Below are positions 17,336-26,699 of a stretch of DNA of 64,000 nucleotides, one piece after another. Where the stretch lies: the NCBI RefSeq assembly GCF_014083945.1, contig NZ_CP046444.1, positions 2,976,001 to 3,040,000 of the forward strand. The letters run 5' to 3'. Source of the DNA: Granulicella sp. 5B5. GTDB taxonomy: Bacteria > Acidobacteriota > Terriglobia > Terriglobales > Acidobacteriaceae. The position numbers and the translations under genes are program-made. The notes below the pieces were generated by a model. That model was not told the origin of the DNA and searched no databases. It saw only the letters and a list, made by a program, of their open reading frames with translations. Every line of letters starts with the position of its first letter. The first letter of the stretch is position 1.

Positions 17336-18320
17336 AACTCGCCTGGGTCTGGCCGGAGAAATAGGTGACGGCCGGCTGCACGAGTTTGGGGCGAGGGGTG
17401 ACTGGCCGTGCTGCGGTCCGCGGCTTTGCCTTCAAGGCGGTGGTGGCGCACTTGAGAGCGACGTTGCGGAAGATGGCCATCGCCGCGGAGTCGTTGGAGA
17501 GCATGCTGGCGAGACCAAGCTGAAATGTGGGGAGCTCTTCCTGGAAGGGACGCGCGACGATGTTAGGGAAGACGCAGGCCTCCATGGCGCGGGTGGCGAT
17601 GGCGAGGCCTTCGCCGGCGGCGGCGTAGGCGAACTGCACGGTGCAGGACTGTGGCGACTCGACGATGCGCGGTGTGATGCCGAAGGGGGCGAGCAGCGCG
17701 CGCACGAACGGTTGATGGAAGCGGCAGTCCTTCATCCGCGACGCGATGATGGGCGTGGTGCGCAGACACTCGACGGAGATGGCGTCCATCTGCGCGAGCG
17801 GGCTGCGGCAGGAGACCATCGCCATGAGGCTGTCTTCGTAGAGCGGATCGAAGTGCAGGCCGGGCACGGGCAGCGAGCCGACCATGAGCAGTGCGTCGAC
17901 TTTGCCCTCGGGCAGGCGCGCGATCATCTGCTCGGTGGTGAGCTCGATGACCTCGAGTTCGAAGTCGGGGTACATCTCCGTGAGCATGCGGAGGATGGAT
18001 GGCAGCAGAACGAACTGGCCGACGGGCCCGCAGGCGACGCGGAGCTGCAGGCGCGTGTTGATGTTGCTGAGAGCTTCGTGCGCGCTGTCGACGGTGTCCA
18101 TGATGGTCTGCGCGTAGTCGCGGAAGGCGCGGCCAGCTTCAGTGAGGCGCACCTGCTGGCGGTCGCGGACGAAGAGTTTTGCGCCGAAGGCTTCCTCAAG
18201 GGACTTGATCTGGAAGCTGATGGTGGGCTGGCTCATGTAGAGCACGCGCGCGGTCTTGTTGTAGTTCAGCAGGTCAGCGAGCGTGAGGAAGCATTGCAAC
18301 TGCCGAATGCGAAAGTCCAA
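17334..18320 (-). CDS. LysR family transcriptional regulator
   Basis: 328 residues from TTG 18320, chosen because GGAGG lies 6 nt upstream and LDFRIRQLQCFL is the normal start of the LysR helix-turn-helix; a GTG at 18374 would add 18 odd residues. N-terminal HTH (~residues 3-60, NYNKTARVLYMSQPTISFQIKSLEEAFGAKLF) and a periplasmic-binding-like effector domain (~90-295). A basic, proline-rich tail (KAKPRTAARPVTPRPKLVQP) is unusual. It is divergent from the TonB receptor at 18868 with ~550 bp between, so it may regulate that receptor and the amidohydrolase. The effector is unknown. Confidence 0.9.
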   Translation of the reverse strand: MDFRIRQLQCFLTLADLLNYNKTARVLYMSQPTISFQIKSLEEAFGAKLFVRDRQQVRLTEAGRAFRDYAQTIMDTVDSAHEALSNINTRLQLRVACGPVGQFVLLPSILRMLTEMYPDFELEVIELTTEQMIARLPEGKVDALLMVGSLPVPGLHFDPLYEDSLMAMVSCRSPLAQMDAISVECLRTTPIIASRMKDCRFHQPFVRALLAPFGITPRIVESPQSCTVQFAYAAAGEGLAIATRAMEACVFPNIVARPFQEELPTFQLGLASMLSNDSAAMAIFRNVALKCATTALKAKPRTAARPVTPRPKLVQPAVTYFSGQTQAS

Positions 18321-18867
18321 GAGCGGCCTCCGAGAGGTGGAGTGGCGACACGTTCGCGGCGGACCGAAATCCACCGTGAGGGCTTGCGGTTTGCTTGTCT
18401 AGGGGAGGCTTTCTGGCTACGCGCGAAGGCAGAGGGTGGACGGCGTGGTCCGTTGCTATCGCAACTATATTTTCATCAACGTATCACAATTCTATTACGC
18501 GCGAAAATCTTTTGATTAGACAGCCTCCAGCGCTGACGATATGCTCGGCTCATACCTGATCAAGCTGTCTGGGCGCACGTGAGATCTCAGATCTCTGCAA
18601 CTATTTGAACCTGTTGCGAGAAGAGTTTTCGAACGCAACTGCTGGCGGGGCAAGGCACAAGCCAAGCTCTGGAACGCTCTCACCCATCTCTCGACGACGC
18701 GAATGCTGAGCTTTCGCGCGGCGGCGGGGGTGTCTTTGAACAACGGAATACTGCGTGTCCTGGCCCTGTCTGCCCGGAGGCCGCGGCGGTATCGCCCTAT
18801 GGCGATGGTTTCGTTGCACTTCCTACTGAACCATTCAAACCCATGATCTGTGTGAGGTCTTCTTTTG
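18321..18867. other. Long divergent intergenic region
   Basis: About 550 bp between the LysR gene and the TonB receptor. The part nearest LysR (18450-18520) is AT-rich (ACTATATTTTCATCAACG, ACAATTCTATTACG) and is the likely promoter/LysR-binding zone. 18520-18860 is GC-rich with no domain-bearing ORF on either strand; an open minus-strand frame through it is not recognisable. It may be a long 5' UTR or a decayed gene. Confidence 0.45.
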
Positions 18868-21800
18868 ATGCGAGCGCGTCTTCTGTCCTTGTTTCTGCTT
18901 CTTGCAGCCTGCACCGTGTGTACGCTTCCAGCCTTAGCGCAACAGACCGGAATCAGCGGCGTGGTGACCGACGCGCAGGGCGGAGGCTTGCCTGGTGCGA
19001 AGGTTGAGGTAAAGAAGACGGGCGGCGGCACGTTTTTGACGACCGCAAACGGGCAGGGCACCTATGTTGTGCCCAACCTGACGGCGGCGGAGTATACGAT
19101 CTCCGCAAGCGCGCCGGGGTTTGCGACGGTGGAGAGGAAGGTGGAGCTGCTGGTGGGGCAGCTGGCGCAGATCAACGTCAGCCTGCCGCTGGCATCGACT
19201 TCGACCGCGGTGGTGGTGGAAGCTACAAGCGATCTGGCGATCGATACCACGTCTTCAGCAGTTGCCGGCAACGTGACGCCGAAGGAGGTTCAGGACGTAC
19301 CGATCAACGGGCGCAACTATGTGGAGCTGTCGGCGCTGGTGCCGGGCATCAAGGCGAACTCGTTCGGGAACACGCCGGCGGCCTCGGGGCAGTCGACGAA
19401 TGCCGGTGATGCGGAGACGGGCAAATTCCAGATCACGATGGACGGGCTGCAGGTGTCGCAGGACTCGGTGGGGTCGAGCTTTGGACAGCCGAAGTTTTCG
19501 CAGGATGCGATCTCGCAGTTTCAGATCATCACGGACCGTTTCGATGCGACCTCGGGCCGCTCGGCGGGCATTTATGTGAACGTGCAGACGAAGACCGGCA
19601 CGAATTCGATGCACGGTGGTGCGTTCGGATACTTCCGCAACTCGTTCTTCAATGCGTCGGACCCCATTGCGAAGAAGGTGCTCGACTTCTCGGACCAGCA
19701 GTATGGCGGCACGCTGGGCGGCGCGATCAAGAGGGACAAGCTGTGGTACTTCGGATCGTATGAGGGCGAGCATCAGCCGAATACGGCGACGATCAGCCCC
19801 TATGTGACGACCACGGCCGGAGCGCTGTTCTCGCACGCGACGATCTTCAAGGTGAATGAGTACCTGGGCCGCGTGGATTACCAGATGAACGACAAGAACC
19901 ACTTCTTTCTGCGCGGCGATGGGTTTACGCAGAAGAGCAGCTTTGTGGCGGGTTCCGATCCGAGCCAGTCGTATTCGTCGTCGGTGTCGAGTTCGGGTTT
20001 TGTGGCGGACTGGAACCGCAGCCTCAGCGACCATCTGATCAACGATCTGCATGGCGGCTTCCACTACTTTCAGTTCCAGAACCTGCCGTTCTTCAGCACG
20101 GGTTCGATCCAGGTTTCGCTGCCTGGCGGCGTCACGGTCGGCGAGCCTTATAACGAACCGGAGGTCTTCGATCAGTACTCGCAGCAGTATCGCGACGACC
20201 TGTTCTGGCTGAAGGGCAAGCACAGCGTAAAGATGGGCGGGGAGTATCTGTTCACCAAGCATGGGGGGCAGTTTCCGCAGTATCTGCGCGGCGGTCTTAC
20301 GTGCTCGGGCGTGACAGCGTCACAGAGCCTGTACAACCAGTTCTTCCCGAACGGCACGCTCGATCCGAGCACGTGGAACTATGCGCTGTTGAACCAGGAT
20401 TGCACCAGCACAAGCTACATCCAGGCGTTTGGGCAGTACAACATCGACATCGACCGCAACATCATCGGCGTGTGGGCGCAGGACGACTGGAAGATTCTGC
20501 CGAAGCTGACGTTGAACCTTGGCCTTCGTTACGACAATGACCTGGGAGCCTACAACACGGGCTACAAGCCGACGCCCGGCCTGCTGACGCCGAACACGAA
20601 CCCGAACCTGAACTTTGGGCCGCGTCTCGGGTTCTCGTATGACCCGCGCGGCGATGGCAAGACGTCGATCCGCGGCGGCGCCGGTTTGTACTATGCCGAC
20701 CAGGTGGCGAACCCAATCATCGACGAAGAGCTGTACAGCAGCACGGCGCGCGCGCTGCAGGCAACCGTGGCTGGCAGCCCCAGCACACCATTAAGCCTGC
20801 CGACACCTTTCACGGGACAGAACCCGTCCTCCAACCCGGATGGATATGTGAATACGCCGCAACCGGTGGCGCGCGGGTCGAAGACACCCTATGCGCTGCA
20901 GGCCTCGATTGGCGGAGCGCACGAGTTCGGCAGCAAGACTGCGGTTACCGCGGACTTTGTGCATATGCGTGTGTATGACGACTTCATCCTGTTGTCGGCG
21001 AACATCCTTGAGAACCCGGCGAACGCGGAGCAGAACCTGATTCCTACCGCCCCAATTACAGCGGCGAACTATGCGTCGCGTGTATGCGGCAATGGCGACA
21101 TCACGCTTGACTCGGTGACGAACCTTGCAACCGGCGCGCCAAACAATGGCAACCCGAACGCGTCGCCTGCGCTGAACGTGTGCAACAACCTGTTCGGCAC
21201 GGGTACGCGCACGTTCACTACATATCCGGGTGCGGGTGTGATCGCCGATGACCTGCAGATTGGCGTGAAGCATGCGACGACCAAGGGCTTTACGGGCGCG
21301 GTCGCGTATACGTGGGGGCGCACGAAGAACTCGACGGGCGGGCAGTTCTCGTATCCGAACAAGCCGTTCCGTCCAGGCATCCAGCAGGAGTGGGCGAATG
21401 GCACGGACGACCAGCGGCATACGCTGACGATGAACGGCGAGTACCAGTGGAAGTATGGGCTCTCGCTATCGAGCCTCTATCACTTCGGCTCGGGGCTTGC
21501 GTTTGCGCCGACCTCGGGCGGCAGCGTGAACGGTTACACAGGCAGCACGCGCACGTTTGGCTACTCGGTGGCGAATGGGCAGAGCCTTTTGTCGCAGCCG
21601 ATTGCGCCGGGGGCCACGTGCCCGGTGGCGCACTGCACAACGATCTATGCGCCACTCTCGAAGGTGTCCTATGACGCGAACTATGGTTACTGGGTGATCC
21701 AGCGCGATGGGTTCCGCGGAACGAAGTACAACCGCGTGGACGCTCGGCTGCAGGAGAATTTCACGATCAAGGAGAAGTATCACGCGATCGTCGCGGTGGA

Positions 21801-21960
21801 GGCGTTCAACCTGTTCAACCATGCGAACTACGGCAACTTCGCGACGGCGGCCACGACAGGCACTGGCGCGAACGCGTATGGTACGCCTATCGCATCGTCG
21901 GGCGCGCCGTTTGAGTACCAGGCGAGATCGTTGCAGTTCATCGGACGGTTCTCGTTCTAA
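18868..21960 (+). CDS. Oar-like TonB-dependent receptor
   Basis: 1030 residues from ATG 18868; the adjacent in-frame TTG 18865 is an equally spaced alternative to the GTGAGG site. Signal peptide MRARLLSLFLLLAACTVCTL, probably cut after ALAQ. A lipobox-like LAAC is present at residues ~12-15, but signal peptidase I processing is the family norm. Carboxypeptidase-regulatory-like domain (~27-105, GVVTDAQGGGLPGAKVEV), plug with VPINGRNYVELSALVPG, then the barrel ending in ARSLQFIGRFSF. It belongs to a different branch from the 2864/12667 pair (shorter, no NGNRGQ box). Followed after 92 bp by an exported amidohydrolase, with which it may be co-transcribed. Confidence 0.94.
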   Translation: MRARLLSLFLLLAACTVCTLPALAQQTGISGVVTDAQGGGLPGAKVEVKKTGGGTFLTTANGQGTYVVPNLTAAEYTISASAPGFATVERKVELLVGQLAQINVSLPLASTSTAVVVEATSDLAIDTTSSAVAGNVTPKEVQDVPINGRNYVELSALVPGIKANSFGNTPAASGQSTNAGDAETGKFQITMDGLQVSQDSVGSSFGQPKFSQDAISQFQIITDRFDATSGRSAGIYVNVQTKTGTNSMHGGAFGYFRNSFFNASDPIAKKVLDFSDQQYGGTLGGAIKRDKLWYFGSYEGEHQPNTATISPYVTTTAGALFSHATIFKVNEYLGRVDYQMNDKNHFFLRGDGFTQKSSFVAGSDPSQSYSSSVSSSGFVADWNRSLSDHLINDLHGGFHYFQFQNLPFFSTGSIQVSLPGGVTVGEPYNEPEVFDQYSQQYRDDLFWLKGKHSVKMGGEYLFTKHGGQFPQYLRGGLTCSGVTASQSLYNQFFPNGTLDPSTWNYALLNQDCTSTSYIQAFGQYNIDIDRNIIGVWAQDDWKILPKLTLNLGLRYDNDLGAYNTGYKPTPGLLTPNTNPNLNFGPRLGFSYDPRGDGKTSIRGGAGLYYADQVANPIIDEELYSSTARALQATVAGSPSTPLSLPTPFTGQNPSSNPDGYVNTPQPVARGSKTPYALQASIGGAHEFGSKTAVTADFVHMRVYDDFILLSANILENPANAEQNLIPTAPITAANYASRVCGNGDITLDSVTNLATGAPNNGNPNASPALNVCNNLFGTGTRTFTTYPGAGVIADDLQIGVKHATTKGFTGAVAYTWGRTKNSTGGQFSYPNKPFRPGIQQEWANGTDDQRHTLTMNGEYQWKYGLSLSSLYHFGSGLAFAPTSGGSVNGYTGSTRTFGYSVANGQSLLSQPIAPGATCPVAHCTTIYAPLSKVSYDANYGYWVIQRDGFRGTKYNRVDARLQENFTIKEKYHAIVAVEAFNLFNHANYGNFATAATTGTGANAYGTPIASSGAPFEYQARSLQFIGRFSF

Positions 21961-21975
21961 GTCACCCTGAAGTGC

Positions 21976-22005
21976 GGCGGCACGGCGTGTATGCGCTGTG
22001 CCGCC
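21976..22005. terminator. Hairpin between TonB receptor and amidohydrolase
   Basis: GGCGGCAC-GGCG pairs with CGCT-GTGCCGCC (12 bp, one G-U, 6-nt loop), 15 nt after the receptor stop. No U-tract follows, so termination may be partial and the amidohydrolase could be expressed at a reduced level from the same transcript. Confidence 0.45.
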
Positions 22006-22052
22006 CTGTCACGTCTACCACTGTCTCGTTCCACAACCCCCGGAGATGATGT

Positions 22053-25000
22053 ATGCCGATTGCAGTAGCTGGATTCGTCGTGAAGCGTTTTGTGTCTGTG
22101 TCTCTTACTGCAACTGTGCTGGTGACGGCCGCGATGGCGCAGAAGACGATCACGGTGACGCAGGGAACGGACATGCAGGTGGCGGTGTCGCCGAACCACA
22201 AGACAGTGCTGGCGGACCTGCAGGGGATGATCTACTCGATACCGTTTGCGGGCGGGACGGCGAAGCAGTTGACCGATGCGCTGCATGAGGAGTCGCATCC
22301 GGACTGGTCGGCGAAGGGTGACCTGGTGGCGCTGCAGAGCTACTACGGCGGGACGTTTCATATCTGGACGATGCATCCGGATGGCAGTGGGCTGAAGCAG
22401 ATTACGTTTGGTCACGGCGACGATCGCGAGCCGCGCATCTCGCCGGATGGGAAGACGATTGCGTTCACCTCGGACCGCGCGTTTGAGGGGTCGTATGACA
22501 TCTGGACGGTGGACATTGCGACAGGCAAGCTGACGCGGGTGACGTCGTCGCCTGCGGATGAGTTTGGGCCGAACTGGACGCCGGATGGCAAGTCGCTGGC
22601 GTTTATCAGTGGCACGGGTATCGCTGGGAAGTCGGTTGAGCTGATCGATCTCGCGACGAAACAGCAGAAGACGCTGGCGTCGATCGATCCAGCGAAAGGA
22701 AGGCTGGAGGCGCCGAGCTTTTCTCCGGATGGCAAGCTGCTGGCGTATGTGCGCTTCGGCGGCGAAGGCATGTTCATGGACGATGCGCACCTGGAGGTGG
22801 TGACGGCGAGCGGCTCAAAGCCGGTGTATACGGGCAAGGCCATCGACACGTTTCCGTTTCCGGCGGTGTGGCTTTCGGACTCGGAGCTGGTGTACAGCGG
22901 CGATGGGAAGATTCTGAAGACGGACGTGAGTGCGCGCAGCGAGGCGGCGATCCCGTTCAGTGCGGCGATCCCTACGTGGCGGCCGAAGTATGTGCACAAG
23001 CACTATGACTTCGATTCGACAGCGACGCGCACGGTGAAGGGCATCTATGCGCCGGCGCTTTCGCCCGATGGAAAGAGCGTGGCGTTTGTTGCGCTGAACC
23101 AGTTGTATGTGATGCGCATCGGCGGCAAGCCTGTGGCGATTACGCATGACAGCTTCTACAAGCAGGGGCCGGCGTGGTCTCCCGATGGGAAGACGCTGGC
23201 GTACGTGACCGACAAGGACGGCATCGAGAACATCTATCTGCATGAGATGAACGCGGCGAGCGATGTGCATGATGCGCGCGTCGCACCGAGTGAGTCTGCC
23301 GAGATCATGCCGGCGTGGTCGCCGGATGGGAAGCTGATTGCGTTTCAGGACGAGAAGATGGCGACGATGATCGCCGATGTGGCGACGGGCAAGATTCGCC
23401 TGCTGGCGCCGACGACGTTCTTCCCAGGGCGGGCGGCGTTTTCTCCGAACGGCAAAACGGTGGCGATTGCGACGATCAAACCGTATACCAAGCGGTTTCG
23501 CGAGGGCACGAGCCAGATTCTTACCGTCGATGTTGCGACGGGGAAGCAGAAGTTCTTTGAGCCTGCGCCGTTTGAGTCCGTAACGACGCGCACCGAAGAT
23601 GGGCCGATCTATGCGCCAAACGGCAAGGAGATGGCGTTCGTGATGGACGACCTGCTGTATACGATGCCGGTGGATGAGAACGGGTATCCGGATGGCAAGG
23701 CGCGGCTGCTGGGCGATGAGACGACCGATGCGGTGACCTACAGCGGCGACTCGAAGCACCTGCTGTTTTTGAGCGATGGCAAGCTGCAGCTGATCGATCG
23801 CGCGACGCGGAAGATCACGCCGGTGGCCGTGGACCTGACGTATCGACCGTCGAAGCCAGAGGACAAGATCCTGATTCACGCGGCGCGGTTCTGGAAGGGC
23901 GAGGGGCCGGATGAACAGACGGACGTCGACATTCTGATTACAGACAACCGCATTACGAGCGTGACACCGCACTCGGCGACAGTGCCTGCGGGAGTGACGC
24001 GCGTGATTGAGGCGAAGGACTCGACCGTGATGCCGGGGCTGTGGGAGAACCACGCGCATCCTGACTCGGATAACGGCATCTACTACGGCGGGCGGATGGG
24101 CAGGCTGTGGCTGGCGTATGGTGTGACGGAGCTGAAGGGACTGGCGGACAACGCGTATCGCGCGGTGGAACACAAGGAGTCCTATGTGTCGGGCGCGGCT
24201 GTGGGGCCGCGGCTGTTCGATACGGGTGAGGCGATCGACGGCGAACGCGTGTACTACCCGATGATGATTCCGACGACGTCGGAGGCGCAGCTGCATCGCG
24301 AGTTTGCACGGCTGAAGGCGCTGGACTTCGACTTCGTGAAGCTCTATGTGCGGCTGCCGTTCACGATGGCGAAGGAGGGTGCGGCGTTTGGGCATGAGCA
24401 GATGGGTGTGCAGTCGGCAGGGCATTATCTGCTGCCGGCAGTGGACCTTGGCGAAGATGGGATGACGCATATCTCGGCCACATCGCGTTGGGGTTGGGCG
24501 TACTCGCGCTCGCTGACGGGACGCAGCTATGAGGATGTGCACAAGCTGCTGGTGGACTCCGGCATGTGGACGATCTCGACGACGTTCTCGCAGGAGCCGT
24601 ACAAGGATGACCCGGGCATGGCGACCGATGTGCGGCAGGGCATTGCGCCGCCGTGGGAGAATGCGCGGCTGAAGAAGGCCGTCGATCTGGCTGAGCACTC
24701 GGACGAGACGCCTGCGCTGCAGCATCTGCGGGACGAAGAGGTGACGGTGGCCGATGACTTCCGCAAAGGTGGGTTCATCCTAGCGGGGACGGATTCGCCG
24801 CTGGATATCCCGGCGACGAGCTTGCACCTGAACCTGCGCGCGCAGGTGAAGTTCGGGATGAAGCCGTGGCAGTCGCTGGAGACGGTGACGAGCCTGCCAG
24901 CGAAGGCCTATGGACTGGACAAGGACCTCGGCACGCTGGAGCCGGGGCACCTTGCCGATCTGATTATCACGGCCGGCAATCCGCTGGTGAACATCGACGA

Positions 25001-25112
25001 CACGATCCGCGTGGAGTGCGTGATGAAGAATGGCAAGCTTTGGAGTGTGTCGCAGGTGGCCGCGCCGTTTGCGAAGGTGAACACGGGGGCGAAGATGTGT
25101 CCTGCGCAGTGA
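22053..25112 (+). CDS. Exported amidohydrolase with N-terminal TolB-like beta-propeller
   Basis: 1019 residues; GGAG lies ~8 nt before ATG 22053. Signal peptide region FVSVSLTATVLVTAAMAQ. Residues ~30-600 are repeated PD40/WD40-like blades, each with an SPDGK signature (SPDGKTIAFTSDR, SPDGKLLAYVR, SPDGKTLAYVTDKDG). Residues ~600-1010 are a metal-dependent amidohydrolase (urease superfamily): VMPGLWENHAHPD carries the first HxH metal ligands, GMTHISATS a later His, and FILAGTDSPLDIP the catalytic Asp strand; the tail LEPGHLADLIITAGNPL is typical. Such fusions are common in Acidobacteria and Bacteroidetes and are thought to act on periplasmic peptides or amides; the substrate is unknown. Its tie to the preceding TonB receptor is positional only. 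Confidence 0.92.
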   Translation: MPIAVAGFVVKRFVSVSLTATVLVTAAMAQKTITVTQGTDMQVAVSPNHKTVLADLQGMIYSIPFAGGTAKQLTDALHEESHPDWSAKGDLVALQSYYGGTFHIWTMHPDGSGLKQITFGHGDDREPRISPDGKTIAFTSDRAFEGSYDIWTVDIATGKLTRVTSSPADEFGPNWTPDGKSLAFISGTGIAGKSVELIDLATKQQKTLASIDPAKGRLEAPSFSPDGKLLAYVRFGGEGMFMDDAHLEVVTASGSKPVYTGKAIDTFPFPAVWLSDSELVYSGDGKILKTDVSARSEAAIPFSAAIPTWRPKYVHKHYDFDSTATRTVKGIYAPALSPDGKSVAFVALNQLYVMRIGGKPVAITHDSFYKQGPAWSPDGKTLAYVTDKDGIENIYLHEMNAASDVHDARVAPSESAEIMPAWSPDGKLIAFQDEKMATMIADVATGKIRLLAPTTFFPGRAAFSPNGKTVAIATIKPYTKRFREGTSQILTVDVATGKQKFFEPAPFESVTTRTEDGPIYAPNGKEMAFVMDDLLYTMPVDENGYPDGKARLLGDETTDAVTYSGDSKHLLFLSDGKLQLIDRATRKITPVAVDLTYRPSKPEDKILIHAARFWKGEGPDEQTDVDILITDNRITSVTPHSATVPAGVTRVIEAKDSTVMPGLWENHAHPDSDNGIYYGGRMGRLWLAYGVTELKGLADNAYRAVEHKESYVSGAAVGPRLFDTGEAIDGERVYYPMMIPTTSEAQLHREFARLKALDFDFVKLYVRLPFTMAKEGAAFGHEQMGVQSAGHYLLPAVDLGEDGMTHISATSRWGWAYSRSLTGRSYEDVHKLLVDSGMWTISTTFSQEPYKDDPGMATDVRQGIAPPWENARLKKAVDLAEHSDETPALQHLRDEEVTVADDFRKGGFILAGTDSPLDIPATSLHLNLRAQVKFGMKPWQSLETVTSLPAKAYGLDKDLGTLEPGHLADLIITAGNPLVNIDDTIRVECVMKNGKLWSVSQVAAPFAKVNTGAKMCPAQ

Positions 25113-25201
25113 GCGCGGGGACAGGTGGGAGTAAGAGCGAGAAGGTTCCTGTAAGTGTGCGGTGTTCGCCCTGAGGGTGTCACCGCACGCTTTGCCTGCA
25201 A

Positions 25202-25217
25202 GTTGAACCGTTTCAAC
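25202..25217. promoter_or_regulatory. LacI-like palindromic operator candidate
   Basis: GTTGAA-CCGT-TTCAAC is a 16-bp palindrome with the size and CG centre of LacI/GalR operators. It lies between the amidohydrolase stop and the IclR-HTH regulator. That regulator has a LacI-like effector domain but a different DNA-binding domain, so the binder may be another protein. Confidence 0.4.
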
Positions 25218-25290
25218 AAAGAACAGGCCTGAAAAAGGAGACGGACAAGGGATCGGCGCCGAAGCATAGATGTCCGACAGGATTTCTAAC

Positions 25291-25319
25291 TTGACAAACG
25301 TGTTTGCGGTGAATGAGAT
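25291..25319 (+). promoter_or_regulatory. Putative promoter of the regulator at 25489
   Basis: TTGACA (25291-25296) followed after 17 bp by a weak TGAGAT (25314-25319). If used, the transcript starts ~165 nt before ATG 25489 and excludes the in-frame ATG at 25270, supporting the shorter protein. Confidence 0.35.
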
Positions 25320-25488
25320 TGATGTCCATCAGGTAAGTTGGCACTTGCAACAATTCTGTATCGAGCCCACCGCGAAAGCCGCAGAGTTCTCACGCAGGTC
25401 CAAGTGCAACAATACCCAGATCTTTAGAGTGCCGATCTGCGGAACCACGATTCCGCGTATCGGTTGCCGGAAGGAACAGATACGAGAT

Positions 25489-26685
25489 ATGGCCAGCCTA
25501 CAGGTTCTGCATGAGACGAAGGCTCTGACGGGAGATGCGGTGACACTGACGGTGTCGGAGCGTAAGGGCGATCGCAATGAGTCGCAGACAGTGTTGCGTG
25601 CGTGTGCGGTGTTGAAGGCGTTTCAGTATCCCGGCGAGGAACTGTCGCTGGGTGCGGTGATGGTACGGACGGGGTTGCCGAAGACGACGGTGTTCCGGTT
25701 GCTGCGCACGCTGGTGCATGGTGGGCTGGTAGAGCGCTCACACGGCAGCGTGTATCGAAGCCGCATCGGCCCGCTGGACCGGCGTCCGTTCCGCATCGGC
25801 TTTGCCGCGCAGGGAGACTTTGAGTTTTCCAATGAAGTGCTGAAGGGCCTGGAGAAGGCGGCGGCGCGTGAGCATGTGCAGCTCATTACGGTGGACAACC
25901 GCTACAGCGCGCGAGAGGCCGTACGCAATGCCGAGATCCTGATCAAGGAGAACGTCGACCTGGTGCTGGAGTTCCAGACCTATGAACGGATCGCCCCGAT
26001 GGTGGCGTCGAAGTTTGTGGAGTCGAATACGCCGGTGATCGCGATCGAGATACCTCATCCGGGCGCGAACTTTTTTGGTGCGAACAACTACAAAGCAGGG
26101 TTGATTGGCGGCAAGGCGCTGGGGCGTTGGGCACGCGAGGCCTGGGGGGGCAACGCAGAACGCATCGTGCTGCTGGAGCTGCCGATTGCCGGAAGCCTGG
26201 TGGAGCTGCGTGGCACCGGCATGATCGATGGCCTGCGCGCAGAGCTGCCACAGGCGGCCAATCTGCCGATGATCCGGCTGAATGGGCGCGGCGATTACGA
26301 AGAGGTGCTGGATGTGCTGCGGCAGTATCTGCGGCGTGCACCGGCGCGCAGAACGTTGGTGTGCGCGGTGAACGACATCTGCGCGCTGGCCGCGGTACGA
26401 GCATTTGAAGACGCGGGCCGCAGCGAGCAGGTCGCGGTGATGGGGCAGAATGCGACCTCCGACGCGCGCGCCGAGCTGCGCAGGCCGGGCACGCGGCTGG
26501 TGGGCTCCGTAGCGTACTTTCCGGAGCGCTACGGCGATGAGCTGATTCCGCTAGCGTTGAGCATATTGCGCAAGAAGCCGGTGCCGTCGACGGTGTTCAT
26601 CAAGCACCAGTTGATTACGCCGCGCAATGTGGACCTGGTGTATCCGCTAGATGTGAACAGCGCGCGCAGTGTGATGCTGCAGTAA
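25489..26685 (+). CDS. Hybrid transcriptional regulator: IclR-type HTH plus sugar-binding (periplasmic-binding-like) domain
   Basis: 398 residues from ATG 25489 (MASLQVLHETKALTG). An in-frame ATG at 25270 adds 73 residues of low plausibility that would begin upstream of the predicted promoter. Residues ~35-95 form an IclR winged helix (VLRACAVLKAFQYPGEELSL, TGLPKTTVFRLLRTLVHGGLVER). From ~105 (PFRIGFAAQGDFEFSNEVLKG) to ~390 is a type-1 periplasmic-binding domain of the ribose/LacI class (NADVDLVLEFQ-like, IPVIAIEIPHPGANFFGANNYKAG). Normal IclR proteins end in a GAF-like effector domain instead, so this is a domain swap that would sense a sugar. It is convergent with and 14 bp from the GH78 gene, a likely target. 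Confidence 0.88.
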   Translation: MASLQVLHETKALTGDAVTLTVSERKGDRNESQTVLRACAVLKAFQYPGEELSLGAVMVRTGLPKTTVFRLLRTLVHGGLVERSHGSVYRSRIGPLDRRPFRIGFAAQGDFEFSNEVLKGLEKAAAREHVQLITVDNRYSAREAVRNAEILIKENVDLVLEFQTYERIAPMVASKFVESNTPVIAIEIPHPGANFFGANNYKAGLIGGKALGRWAREAWGGNAERIVLLELPIAGSLVELRGTGMIDGLRAELPQAANLPMIRLNGRGDYEEVLDVLRQYLRRAPARRTLVCAVNDICALAAVRAFEDAGRSEQVAVMGQNATSDARAELRRPGTRLVGSVAYFPERYGDELIPLALSILRKKPVPSTVFIKHQLITPRNVDLVYPLDVNSARSVMLQ

Positions 26686-26699
26686 GGGCAGCAGCGCGG

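Noticed and set aside
18868-18960. TonB receptor as a lipoprotein (LAAC lipobox)
   Set aside because: An ALAQ signal-peptidase I site follows at the normal place and the family is not lipidated; the lipobox is probably chance.
22815-24725. 636-codon minus-strand open frame
   Set aside because: Antisense to the propeller-amidohydrolase; composition is dominated by Arg/His/Leu and nothing is recognisable.
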